A stretch of DNA of 64,000 nt from Janthinobacterium agaricidamnosum NBRC 102515 = DSM 9628 (GTDB taxonomy: Bacteria > Pseudomonadota > Gammaproteobacteria > Burkholderiales > Burkholderiaceae_D). How positions within the stretch are numbered: the first letter of the stretch is position 1; the number at the start of each line of letters is the position of its first letter. The stretch covers positions 5,249,088-5,313,087 of the forward strand of contig NZ_HG322949.1 in assembly GCF_000723165.1 (NCBI RefSeq). Direction: 5' to 3'. Shown piece by piece: positions 9,778-18,691 of the stretch. A program made the translations under genes and the position numbers. A model generated the notes under the pieces. It saw only the letters and a list, made by a program, of their open reading frames with translations. It did no database searches and was not told the origin of the DNA.

Positions 9778-11589
9778 TTACAGGCTCAGGTTCAGGCGCG
9801 CCAGCGTGCTTTTCAGCGCGTCGTTGCCCGGATCCTTGGCCCGGGCCGCGCGCCACAATGCCTGCGCGTCCTCTTTCTCGCCTTTTTGCCATAATACTTC
9901 GCCCAGGTGCACCGCGATTTCCGGATCGCTGCGCAAGGCGTAGGCGCGGCGCAGCAGGTTTTCCGCTTCGCCCAGCTGGCCGAGGCGGAAATGCACCCAG
10001 CCCATGCTATCCATGATGAAAGGATCGTTCGGCGCGATCGACAGCGCCTTTTCGACCAGCGCATACGCTTCCGGCAAGCGCACATTGCGTTCGGCCAGCG
10101 AATAGCCCAGCGCATTGTAGGCGTGCTGGTTATCCGGCGCCTGCGCGATCACCTTGCGCAAGCTCGCTTCCATCACATCGGTGCGGCCCAGTTTTTCAGC
10201 CGCCAGCGCATGGTCGTACAGCAATTCATTGCTGTCGGGGAAGCGTTTCAACGCATTATCGAGTACCGTGAAGGCGGTCTGGGTATAACCGCCGTCGCGC
10301 AGCAATTGCGCATCGACCAGCAGGATTTGCGCCTGGTCGTTGACATCGTCGCTCCTGATCTCGGCCAGCGCCTTGCGCGCGCCATCCAGGTCGCCATTCC
10401 TGGCGATCAATTGGGCGCGGCGCAGGCGGGCGTCGTAATAGGCGCGCGGTTCGCGGCCGTCGATCTTGTCCAGCCACTGGATCGCGCCCTTGACATCGCC
10501 CCGCTCCTCGGCCATTTGCGACAGGATCATCAATACCTTGGACGGATCGCGGTCATCGTCGGGATTGGCCGCCAGCACCGCCAGGAATTGCTTGAAATAA
10601 TTCTCCGCCACCGCGTTGTCATTCAATTGCAGCGAAATGATGCCCAGCGCATACATCGTCACGATATTGTCCGGCTGGGCTTTTTGCAACAGCAGGAATT
10701 GCTGGCGGCCCGCCTCGAACTGCTTTTGCTCGACCAGCAGCCGCGCATAGGCCGAACGCACTTCCAGCGCGCCGGGATTCTTGTCGAGGAAGGCCGACAA
10801 TTGCTTGCCGATCGCATCCGCATCGTCCATCACCTGGGCCAGCGACAGCACCGCCAGTTCCGAATCCGGCTTGAGCTCCAGCGCTTTTTGCGCCTCGCGC
10901 ACGGCGCGGTCGCGTTCGCCGATCGAAAACGCGCCTTGCGATATCACCATATGCGCTTCGGCCGTGGCGCCGTACGGCGCCATCAAGCGCTCCAGGATCG
11001 AGAAGGCCATCAATTTATCCTTGGCGCGGCTGAGGAATTGCTGCGTCTGGAACATTGCGGCCGGCAGCGCTGCCGGCTTGGCGTCCTTCAGGCGCTGGGC
11101 GAATACCGGTTCGGTTTCCAGGATATCGTCGGTCAGCACGACGAAGCCGAGGAAATACTGGTTCGCCTCGTCGGAATTGGGCGCCAGTTCGCGCCACAGG
11201 CGGATCGCCGCCAGCGCCTCGCCGCCCTGCTTGGCCGCCAGCGCCATTTCCGCCGCCCGCTGCGCCAGGCGCGGGTCGCGGGTTTGCTGCGCGGTCACCA
11301 TCATCGTAATGTACGGCCCTTGCCACTGGCCCTGCTTGAATTCGAGTTCCGCCTTGGTCAGCTTGTACAGCAGGTCGCTGCTCAGGGCGACGTTCGGCAA
11401 CGCTTGCGCCGGCGAAGCCGTGGCCGGGCCAGCCGGGACTTTCGCCGGCACGATATCGGGGACACTGGCGGGGACACTCGCCGGGGCCTCGCCCGGCGGC
11501 TGGTCGGCGGAAACTGGCTGTGCCTGCGGTGCGGCGGCGCACACCGACATCATGGCGGACAGAGTTACAATGGCGAAAGCGTTTTTCAA
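9778..11589 (-). CDS. Tetratricopeptide repeat protein
   Basis: 603 residues with an N-terminal signal peptide (hydrophobic, ending around A-A-P-Q-A-Q) followed by a proline/alanine-rich segment and then helical TPR repeats through the C-terminus. The clearest repeats are in the last 110 residues (H-A-Y-N-A-L-G-Y-S-L-A..., M-D-S-M-G-W-V-H-F-R-L-G...). It is probably a periplasmic or membrane-anchored scaffold. The gene is 61 bp upstream of lolB on the same strand; this TPR-lolB-ispE order recurs in Burkholderiales and hints at a role in envelope assembly, but no specific partner can be named. Confidence 0.88.
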   Translation of the reverse strand: MKNAFAIVTLSAMMSVCAAAPQAQPVSADQPPGEAPASVPASVPDIVPAKVPAGPATASPAQALPNVALSSDLLYKLTKAELEFKQGQWQGPYITMMVTAQQTRDPRLAQRAAEMALAAKQGGEALAAIRLWRELAPNSDEANQYFLGFVVLTDDILETEPVFAQRLKDAKPAALPAAMFQTQQFLSRAKDKLMAFSILERLMAPYGATAEAHMVISQGAFSIGERDRAVREAQKALELKPDSELAVLSLAQVMDDADAIGKQLSAFLDKNPGALEVRSAYARLLVEQKQFEAGRQQFLLLQKAQPDNIVTMYALGIISLQLNDNAVAENYFKQFLAVLAANPDDDRDPSKVLMILSQMAEERGDVKGAIQWLDKIDGREPRAYYDARLRRAQLIARNGDLDGARKALAEIRSDDVNDQAQILLVDAQLLRDGGYTQTAFTVLDNALKRFPDSNELLYDHALAAEKLGRTDVMEASLRKVIAQAPDNQHAYNALGYSLAERNVRLPEAYALVEKALSIAPNDPFIMDSMGWVHFRLGQLGEAENLLRRAYALRSDPEIAVHLGEVLWQKGEKEDAQALWRAARAKDPGNDALKSTLARLNLSL

Positions 11590-11769
11590 AGGACGTTCCT
11601 GGCTATGCGGGCAAATACTGATTCTACGCCCAACCCGCCGTTTGCGTGCTTCACGTATGTAACGAAATATTTAACGAATTGTTGAACCCTTTATTCAAGT
11701 TAGCAATTTTAAGTAACCAATCACCGGTGCGCGCCATGTGCCGCGCCGGACAACCAGATCCGAGCAAGC

Positions 11770-12603
11770 ATGCCTGAATTGCCAGAAGTTGAAGTGACGC
11801 GGCGCGGTGTCGCGCCCCATATCGAAGGCCGCGCCGTGCAGGCGGTGGTATTGCGCCGCAGCGGCTTGCGCTGGCCCTTCCCCGCCGGCCTGGCCGGGCA
11901 ATTGTCCGGCCACACCATCGGCCTGACCGGGCGGCGCGGCAAATACCTGCTGATCGGCTTCGAACACGGCACGCTGATCATCCACCTCGGCATGTCCGGC
12001 CACCTGCGCGTGCTGCCGCCGGACACGCTGGCCAACAAGCATGACCATTTCGACCTGGTGGTCGAGGGTGCGGATGGCGCGCAAGTGCTGCGCATGACCG
12101 ATCCGCGCCGCTTCGGCGCCGTGCTGTGGCACGATATCCGCGAAGGCCCGGTCGACAGCCACATCCTGCTGCGCGGCCTGGGCGTCGAACCGCTGGAAGA
12201 CGGCTTTACCGGCGCATTGCTGTACCAGCAGACCCGCAACCGCGGCGCCAACATCAAGCAAGTGCTGCTGGCCGGCGATATCGTGGTCGGCGTCGGCAAT
12301 ATCTATTGTTCCGAAAGCCTGTTCCGCGCCGGCATCAATCCCAACACGCCGGCCAAACGCATCGGCCTGGCCCGTTATGAAAAGCTGGCGCAGGCGATCC
12401 GCGAAACGCTGGCCGCCGCGATTGTCCAGGGCGGCAGCACCTTGCGCGACTTTATCGCCGTCAATGGCCAGTCCGGTTATTTCCAGCAAAGTTATTTTGT
12501 GTACGACCGCGGCGGCCTGCCGTGCAAAGTGTGCCAGGCGCCGATCCGCCAGATCAAGCAGGGACAGCGTTCGACGTTTTATTGCGTGAATTGCCAAAAA
12601 TAG
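11770..12603 (+). CDS. mutM: Formamidopyrimidine-DNA glycosylase
   Basis: 277 residues. It removes 8-oxoguanine and formamidopyrimidines from DNA and cleaves the abasic site. The mature N-terminus P-E-L-P-E supplies the catalytic Pro and Glu; R-R-G-K-Y-L-L contains the beta-turn lysine; H2TH-region residues include the G-V-G-N-I-Y-C-S-E segment; and the C-terminus is a zinc finger C-x2-C-x16-C-x2-C. It is the first of three plus-strand genes with mutY as third, so both arms of the GO repair system are encoded together. Confidence 0.98.
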   Translation: MPELPEVEVTRRGVAPHIEGRAVQAVVLRRSGLRWPFPAGLAGQLSGHTIGLTGRRGKYLLIGFEHGTLIIHLGMSGHLRVLPPDTLANKHDHFDLVVEGADGAQVLRMTDPRRFGAVLWHDIREGPVDSHILLRGLGVEPLEDGFTGALLYQQTRNRGANIKQVLLAGDIVVGVGNIYCSESLFRAGINPNTPAKRIGLARYEKLAQAIRETLAAAIVQGGSTLRDFIAVNGQSGYFQQSYFVYDRGGLPCKVCQAPIRQIKQGQRSTFYCVNCQK

Positions 12604-12635
12604 TCCTCGTATCCGGTGTATCAAGACAAGGGAGC

Positions 12636-14573
12636 ATGATGGTCAGGGATTTCGAACAATACAGCGCATGGCGCCAGGCCGTCGCCGCCACGTTGCAACG
12701 CTACCAGGCTGGCCTGGCCGAAGCCGGCCTGATCGACGGCGCCATCGCGCTGCGCCTGCACCGCACCCTGCACCGCCTGGCCGACGATAAATTGTCGGTG
12801 GCCTTCGTCGCCGAATTTTCGCGCGGAAAATCCGAATTGATCAATGCGATTTTCTTTGCCGATTACGGCCAGCGCATCTTGCCGTCCGGCGCAGGCCGCA
12901 CCACCATGTGCCCGACCGAATTGCTGTACGACGCCAGCCGGCCGCCATCGATACGCCTGCTGCCGATCGAAACCCGGGCCGGCAACCTGTCGACCGGCGA
13001 TTACCTCGACGACGACGCGGCGTGGACCGTACTGCCGCTGAACCTGGACGCCGGCGGCGACATGCAGGCGGCGATCCGGCAGGTCAGCCTGACCAGGCAC
13101 GTCAGCCTGGCAGACGCGAAATCGTATGGCCTGTACGACGACGATGCCGACCATGTCGCGCCGCCGGACGAAAACGGCACCATCGAAATTTCAATGTGGC
13201 GCCACGCCATCATCAACTTCCCCCATCCGCTGCTGAAACAGGGGCTGGTGATACTCGACACGCCCGGCTTGAACGCGATCGGCACCGAGCCGGAACTGAC
13301 GCTGAACCTGATCCCGAACGCGCACGCGGTGCTGTTCATCCTGGCCGCCGACACCGGCGTCACGCGCAGCGATATCGAGGTCTGGCGCCACCATATCGGC
13401 GCCGGCCCGGGGCGGCTGGTGGTGCTCAACAAGATCGACAGCATGTGGGATGAATTGCGCAGCGATGGCGAGGTCGATGACGCGATCCGGCGCCAGCAAA
13501 ACAGCGTCGCGCATTTGCTGACGCTGGACATGCAGCAAGTGTTTCCCGTATCGGCGCAAAAGGCGCTGGTCGGCAAGATCAACCACGATACCGCGCTGCT
13601 CGGCAAGAGCCGTTTATTGGCATTGGAAACGGCGCTGTTCGACGAATTGATACCGGCCCGCAAGGACATCATCCGGCGTCAATTGTCGGTCGATGTGCAG
13701 GCGATCAACGCGGCCCGGCACAGCGCGCTGTCGGCCCGGCTGCGCGGCATCGCCGAACAATTGCATGAGCTGAAAAGCATGCGCGGCAAGAACCAGAGCG
13801 TGCTGGCGCACATGATGCGGCGCATCGATATCGAGAAAAAGGAATTCGACAGCAGCCTGTTCAAATTGCAGGCGACCCGCGCCGTGTTCACCCGCTTGTC
13901 GACCGAGCTGTACACCAGCCTCGGCATGGATATCGTGCGCGACGATATCGAACTGGTGCGCGAAGAAATGCAGCGCAGCCGCTTTTTCACCGGCGTGCGC
14001 GAAGCCGTCAGGCAGTACTTCGAGCGCATCGCCCACAACTTGCAGCGCTCCGAGCGCAAGACGGCCGAGATCACGGAAATGATGGGCGTGATGTACCGTA
14101 AATTTTCGGCCGAACATGGCTTGACGCTGGCCTTGCCGATGCCCTTTTCACTGGCCCGCTATCGGCAGGAAATCGGCGATATCGAAGCCGTGTATCACCG
14201 GCAATTCGGTACCGCGACCTTGCTGACCACCAGCCGGGTGGTGTTGATGGAGAAATTTTTCGACACCATCGCTTCGCGCGTGCGCAAGAGTTTCAAGACC
14301 GCCAACGACGATGCCGAAGCGTGGCTCAAAGTCATCATGGCGCCGCTGGAAGCACAAATCCTGCAATACAAGGAACAATTAAAACACCGCATGGCGTCGA
14401 TCCAGCGCATCCACGATGCGACCGGCGGCCTGGAACAAAAAATCGAGGCGCTGGAAGCCGGCCTGTCCACGCTGGAACAACAGCAATCGCAGCTCGACGA
14501 ATTAGCGGGCGACATCGGTGTCGCCATCCAGGCGGACGGGGCGGATCAGCCCGGCCATGGCGTCGCCGCATAA
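12636..14573 (+). CDS. Dynamin-family GTPase
   Basis: 645 residues. A GTPase domain occupies roughly residues 50-360: P-loop A-E-F-S-R-G-K-S (59-66, with Ala where the first Gly of the classic motif is expected), G2 threonines around 89-90, D-T-P-G at 208 and N-K-I-D at 265. Long helical segments follow, including a C-terminal coiled coil (about 590-635, rich in L-E-x-x-x heptads). This is the architecture of bacterial dynamin-like proteins, which bind membranes and oligomerise; the substrate membrane is unknown. The strong ribosome site AAGGGAG ends at 12634, so translation may begin at this ATG or at the adjacent ATG at 12639. The frame also extends back into mutM, without support. It lies 32 bp after mutM and 40 bp before mutY, probably in one operon. 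Confidence 0.88.
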   Translation: MMVRDFEQYSAWRQAVAATLQRYQAGLAEAGLIDGAIALRLHRTLHRLADDKLSVAFVAEFSRGKSELINAIFFADYGQRILPSGAGRTTMCPTELLYDASRPPSIRLLPIETRAGNLSTGDYLDDDAAWTVLPLNLDAGGDMQAAIRQVSLTRHVSLADAKSYGLYDDDADHVAPPDENGTIEISMWRHAIINFPHPLLKQGLVILDTPGLNAIGTEPELTLNLIPNAHAVLFILAADTGVTRSDIEVWRHHIGAGPGRLVVLNKIDSMWDELRSDGEVDDAIRRQQNSVAHLLTLDMQQVFPVSAQKALVGKINHDTALLGKSRLLALETALFDELIPARKDIIRRQLSVDVQAINAARHSALSARLRGIAEQLHELKSMRGKNQSVLAHMMRRIDIEKKEFDSSLFKLQATRAVFTRLSTELYTSLGMDIVRDDIELVREEMQRSRFFTGVREAVRQYFERIAHNLQRSERKTAEITEMMGVMYRKFSAEHGLTLALPMPFSLARYRQEIGDIEAVYHRQFGTATLLTTSRVVLMEKFFDTIASRVRKSFKTANDDAEAWLKVIMAPLEAQILQYKEQLKHRMASIQRIHDATGGLEQKIEALEAGLSTLEQQQSQLDELAGDIGVAIQADGADQPGHGVAA

Positions 14574-14613
14574 GAAACTCAGCAAAAGAAACGCCGCATA
14601 AGAAGGATTTTGA

Positions 14614-15756
14614 ATGAAACGCTTGACCCATCCCCTGGTCCAGGAACACCTGGCCGACCCGACCTTTTCCGCCGACGTGATCGCCTGGCAAAAACAATAT
14701 GGCCGCCACGTCTTGCCATGGCAAAACACGCGCGACGCCTACCTGATCTGGCTGTCCGAAATCATGCTGCAGCAAACCCAGGTCGCCGCGGTACTCGGTT
14801 ATTACGCGCGCTTCCTGGAGCGTTTTCCCACGCTGCGCGACTTGGCCGAAGCCAGCAGCGAAGACGTGATGGCGCAATGGAGCGGCCTCGGTTATTACAC
14901 CCGCGCCCGCAACCTGCACAAATGCGCGCAGCGCGTGATGGCCGAATACGACGGTGTGTTTCCCAGCGACCCGCTGTTGCTGGCCGACTTGCCCGGCATC
15001 GGCCGCTCGACGGCGGCGGCGATTTCCGCGTTTTCCAGCGGCACCCGCGCCGCCATCCTCGACGGCAACGTCAAGCGCGTGTTTGCGCGGGTGTTCGGCA
15101 TCGACGCCTATCCGGGCGAAAAACGGGTCGAGGAAGGCTTGTGGCGGCGCGCCGAAGCCCTGCTGCCGGAACAGGGGATCGAATCCTATACCCAAGGCTT
15201 GATGGACCTGGGCGCCACGCTGTGCACCCGTAGCAGTCCCGATTGCGGGCGCTGTCCGTTACAGGCGCGCTGCGTCGCCTACGCCACCAACCGCACCAAG
15301 GATTTGCCGGTGCGCAAACCGAAGAAAACCAGCCCGGAAAAACACGCGACCATGCTGCTCATCATCGACCGCGGCCAGGTGTTGCTGGAACAGCGGCCCG
15401 GCACCGGCATCTGGGGCGGCTTGCTGTCGCTGCCGGAACTCGATGGCCATGTGCTGCAGGATGACGATGGCCGCGAACACGACCACGATGCGGTGGCGCT
15501 GGCGGTCAACAAGTTTGGCCAGATTGAATCGCAGCACTGTCTGCTGCCGATCACGCATGTGTTCACGCACTACAAATTGCACATCACGCCTTGCCGCATC
15601 GTACTGGCGCGGCGTCTCGACGTAGCCGGCGAAGCGGGCCACGTCTGGTACGACGGCGACAAGGTCGCCGACGCGCCGCTGCCGGCGCCAATCAAAAAAC
15701 TGCTGCTGGATATCTTCGGCGATGCCACGGCGGCGCAAAGCCGGATGGTGTTTTAA
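14614..15756 (+). CDS. mutY: A/G-specific adenine glycosylase
   Basis: 380 residues. It removes adenine mispaired with 8-oxoguanine. Catalytic Glu49 is in S-E-I-M-L-Q-Q-T-Q-V, the helix-hairpin-helix is L-P-G-I-G-R-S-T-A (126-134) with Asp150 after it, and the 4Fe-4S cluster ligands are Cys204, 211, 214 and 220 (C-x6-C-x2-C-x5-C). The C-terminal third is the NUDIX-like 8-oxoG recognition domain (L-L-E-Q-R-P-G-T-G-I-W-G-G-L). Its TAA stop overlaps the first bases of a palindromic repeat. Confidence 0.98.
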   Translation: MKRLTHPLVQEHLADPTFSADVIAWQKQYGRHVLPWQNTRDAYLIWLSEIMLQQTQVAAVLGYYARFLERFPTLRDLAEASSEDVMAQWSGLGYYTRARNLHKCAQRVMAEYDGVFPSDPLLLADLPGIGRSTAAAISAFSSGTRAAILDGNVKRVFARVFGIDAYPGEKRVEEGLWRRAEALLPEQGIESYTQGLMDLGATLCTRSSPDCGRCPLQARCVAYATNRTKDLPVRKPKKTSPEKHATMLLIIDRGQVLLEQRPGTGIWGGLLSLPELDGHVLQDDDGREHDHDAVALAVNKFGQIESQHCLLPITHVFTHYKLHITPCRIVLARRLDVAGEAGHVWYDGDKVADAPLPAPIKKLLLDIFGDATAAQSRMVF

Positions 15757-15816
15757 CCGGGGACAGACCACGATTATCAGGCAACTAATTGCTTCATGCG
15801 TGGCCTGTCCCCGGTT
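15755..15816. repeat. REP-like palindrome between mutY and dgt
   Basis: 18-base arms AACCGGGGACAGACCACG (15755-15772) and its reverse complement (15799-15816) with a single mismatch, around a 26-base centre that itself contains GCAA-ctaa-TTGC. It fills the whole interval between two convergent genes: the TAA of mutY and the TAA of dgt both overlap its tips. The GGGGACAGACC core resembles REP sequences mobilised by REP-associated tyrosine transposases; that link is from memory of the families, not shown here. Confidence 0.75.
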
Positions 15817-16952
15817 TAGAGTTCGTCGAGGGAAAACAGACGGGTGTGCTCGCGGATCGCGTAGCGGTCGGTCATGCCGGCGATGTAGTCGGCGATCTTG
15901 CGCGCCTGCTTGCCGATGTCGCCGCCGGCCACCTGGTAATCCGGCGGCAGCAAGGCCGGTTCCGCCATGAAGCTTTCATATAATTCGCGCACGATGCGGC
16001 TGGCCTTTACGCGCATGCGGTTGACCTGGTAATGGCGGTACAGATTGGTGCGCAAAAAGCGTTTCAGCTCGGTCGCATCGTTGCGCATCGGTTCTGAAAA
16101 ACGGATCAGCGGCGGGCTGACCCGCACTTCATCGACGCTGCGCGGCGCGGCCGACTGGATCAGCCCGGTCGAGGTGGCGATCAAGTCGTCGGCCAGCGCG
16201 GTGATCAGGCGGCGCAGCGTTTCATAAATCGCGCGCCGGCCCGACAGGCCCGGATACCTGGCCTGCACTTCCGACCACAGGCGGCCGAAAAACGCGACTT
16301 GCTCCAGCTGGGCGATGGTGATCAGCCCGGAGCGCAAGCCGTCGTCGATGTCGTGGCTGTTGTAGGCGATTTCATCGGCCAGGTTGGTCAGCTGCGCTTC
16401 CAGCGTCGGCTGGGTGCGGTCGATAAAACGCTGCGCCACCGGCCCCAGTTCTTTTGCATTGGCCAGCGAGCAATGCTTCAAGATGCCCTCGCGGGTGTCG
16501 AACATCAGGTTCAAGCCGTCGAAGGCGCCGTAATGTTCTTCCAGCGTATCGACCACCCGCAAGCTTTGCAGATTGTGCTCGAAGCCGCCATGGTCTTTCA
16601 TGCATTCGTTCAAGACATCCTGGCCGACATGGCCGAACGGCGTGTGGCCCAGGTCATGCGCCAGCGCGATCGCCTCGACCAGGTCTTCGTTCAGGCGCAG
16701 GTTGCGCGCGATCGAACGGCCGATTTGCGCCACTTCCAGACTGTGCGTCAGACGGGTGCGGAACAGGTCGCCTTCGTGGTTCAGGAATACCTGGGTCTTG
16801 TATTCGAGGCGGCGGAAGGCCGACGAATGGATGATGCGGTCGCGGTCGCGCTGGAACTGGCTGCGCGACGCATGCGCCGTCTCGGGATAACGACGTCCCT
16901 GCCCGGTAGCCGAACGGGCCGCGTACGGGGCGAGGAAGTCGTCGGGTATCAT
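15816..16952 (-). CDS. dgt: Deoxyguanosinetriphosphate triphosphohydrolase-like protein
   Basis: 378 residues from the ATG at 16952, an HD-domain dNTPase. Enzymes of this family hydrolyse dGTP or other dNTPs to the nucleoside and tripolyphosphate. Ligands of the metal-binding HD motif are visible: R-T-R-L-T-H-S (His70), [11 protein letters not shown] (His99, Asp100) and a downstream [12 protein letters not shown]. The start lies one base after the stop of aroKB, indicating translational coupling. The longer open frame (17 more codons) runs inside aroKB and was rejected. Confidence 0.95.
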   Translation of the reverse strand: MIPDDFLAPYAARSATGQGRRYPETAHASRSQFQRDRDRIIHSSAFRRLEYKTQVFLNHEGDLFRTRLTHSLEVAQIGRSIARNLRLNEDLVEAIALAHDLGHTPFGHVGQDVLNECMKDHGGFEHNLQSLRVVDTLEEHYGAFDGLNLMFDTREGILKHCSLANAKELGPVAQRFIDRTQPTLEAQLTNLADEIAYNSHDIDDGLRSGLITIAQLEQVAFFGRLWSEVQARYPGLSGRRAIYETLRRLITALADDLIATSTGLIQSAAPRSVDEVRVSPPLIRFSEPMRNDATELKRFLRTNLYRHYQVNRMRVKASRIVRELYESFMAEPALLPPDYQVAGGDIGKQARKIADYIAGMTDRYAIREHTRLFSLDEL

Positions 16953-16953
16953 G

Positions 16954-18615
16954 TCACAGCACGCCGGCGGCCAGCGTCGCCAGCAAATGTTCTTGCGGCG
17001 CATTGGTGATGCTCGGACTGCCTAGCGGCTTGAGCAAGATGAACTTGATCGCGCCACCCTCGTTTTTCTTGTCCACCTCCATCAATTCCAGCCAGCGTTC
17101 GATGCCGAGATCGGGCGCCGTGACCGGCAAGCCGGCCGCTTCCACCAGCGCCCGCACGCGGGCCGCGCTGTCCGCGTCGATCAAGCCCATCCGTTGCGAC
17201 AAGTCGGCCGCCATCACCATGCCGCAACCGACCGCTTCGCCATGCAGCCACTCGCCGTAGCCGAGGCCCGCTTCGATCGCGTGGCCGAAGGTGTGGCCGA
17301 AATTGAGGATGGCGCGCAAGCCGCCTTCGCGCTCATCCTGGCGCACCACCTCGGCCTTGATTTCGCACGAACGGGCGATCGCATACGCCAGCGCGCCCTT
17401 GTCGCGCGCCACCAGTTTCTCGATATTGGCTTCGATCCAGTCGAAGAATGCGGCGTCGATGATGGCGCCATGCTTGATCACTTCGGCCAGGCCGGCCGCC
17501 AGTTCGCGCGCCGGCAGGGTTTCCAGCGTCGACGTGTCGGCGATCACCACGCGCGGCTGGTAAAACGCGCCGATCATGTTCTTGCCCAGCGGATGGTTGA
17601 TGCCGGTCTTGCCGCCGACCGAGGAATCGACCTGCGCCAGCAAGGTGGTCGGGACTTGCACGAAGTTGATGCCGCGCATGTAGCTGGCCGCCGCATAGCC
17701 GGTCAAGTCGCCGATCACGCCGCCGCCCAGCGCCACCAGCGTGGTCTTGCGGTCGCATTTGTGTTCCAGCAAGGTGTCGAAAATCGTCATCAGGCTGGAC
17801 CAGTTTTTATGTTCTTCGCCATCCGGCAACACGATGCTGATGACTTCCTTGCCGCCATCGGCCAGCGTCTGCTGCAATCGCTGCAGGTACAGCGGGGCGA
17901 CGGTGGTATTGGTGACCACGGCGACCTTGTGGCCATTGATATGGCGCAGCAGCAAGTCGCTATCGTCCAGCATGCCGGGACCGATCGCGATCGGGTAGCT
18001 GCGTTCGTCGAGGTCTACGGTTAACAGCATTTTGGATTGTTCATTCATCGAGGGCTCGGCTTGTGTGGTGCAGTTCGGGGTCGCCTCGCATTCGAGGCTG
18101 GCCAGCTGCATCAAAATAGTTTGGACCATTGATTGTACGTTAGGACGGCCGGTATCGATGACGATGTCCGCCACTTCCAGGTACAACGGTTCGCGCTGGA
18201 GCGTCAATTCTTCCAGTTTCTTGCGCGGGTCGGCGGTTTGCAGCAAGGGCCGGTTCTTGTCGTGGCTGGTACGCGTGATGATGCTGCTGACATTGGCGCG
18301 CAGGTAAATCACGGTACCGCGCCGCATCAGGAACGCCCGGCTGTCGGGATCGAGCACGGCGCCGCCGCCGGTCGCCATGACGATGCCTTCCTGCATCGTC
18401 AAATCGCGTATCACTTCCGCTTCGCGGCGCCGGAAGCTCGGTTCGCCTTCGATTTCGAAGATCCATGGAATCGACGCGCCGGTGCGGGCTTCGATTTCAT
18501 GGTCCGAATCGACAAAACGCATGCCGAGCTTGCGGGCCAGGATGCGGCCTATCGTGGTCTTGCCCGCGCCCATCAGCCCGACCAGGAAAATATTGCTGTT
18601 ATAAATTTCAGACAC
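16954..18615 (-). CDS. aroKB: Bifunctional shikimate kinase / 3-dehydroquinate synthase (AroK-AroB fusion)
   Basis: One uninterrupted frame encodes two enzymes of the shikimate pathway. Residues 1 to about 175 are shikimate kinase: P-loop G-L-M-G-A-G-K-T, D-x-D metal/substrate segment (D-S-D-H-E-I) and the G-G-G-A-V motif. From about 190 comes 3-dehydroquinate synthase: [19 protein letters not shown], and metal ligands in [16 protein letters not shown] and L-H-G-E-A-V-G. The 15-residue linker contains a Met at 18048 that would give a 364-residue free AroB, so internal initiation is possible, but only a weak GAG lies upstream. The start is not certain: GTG at 18615 is used here; TTG at 18630 is the alternative. 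No stop separates the two parts. Confidence 0.9.
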   Translation of the reverse strand: MSEIYNSNIFLVGLMGAGKTTIGRILARKLGMRFVDSDHEIEARTGASIPWIFEIEGEPSFRRREAEVIRDLTMQEGIVMATGGGAVLDPDSRAFLMRRGTVIYLRANVSSIITRTSHDKNRPLLQTADPRKKLEELTLQREPLYLEVADIVIDTGRPNVQSMVQTILMQLASLECEATPNCTTQAEPSMNEQSKMLLTVDLDERSYPIAIGPGMLDDSDLLLRHINGHKVAVVTNTTVAPLYLQRLQQTLADGGKEVISIVLPDGEEHKNWSSLMTIFDTLLEHKCDRKTTLVALGGGVIGDLTGYAAASYMRGINFVQVPTTLLAQVDSSVGGKTGINHPLGKNMIGAFYQPRVVIADTSTLETLPARELAAGLAEVIKHGAIIDAAFFDWIEANIEKLVARDKGALAYAIARSCEIKAEVVRQDEREGGLRAILNFGHTFGHAIEAGLGYGEWLHGEAVGCGMVMAADLSQRMGLIDADSAARVRALVEAAGLPVTAPDLGIERWLELMEVDKKNEGGAIKFILLKPLGSPSITNAPQEHLLATLAAGVL

Positions 18616-18691
18616 TGTGTTGTATATCAATCAAGTAAAAGCAGTCAGCGCCCGGCCCGGCGCCTCGCCACCTGATCTGACCGTGGCCCCT

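Noticed and set aside
12522..12638. Upstream extension of the dynamin-like protein into mutM
   Set aside because: It would overlap the mutM zinc finger; a strong ribosome site exists right before the ATGs at 12636/12639.
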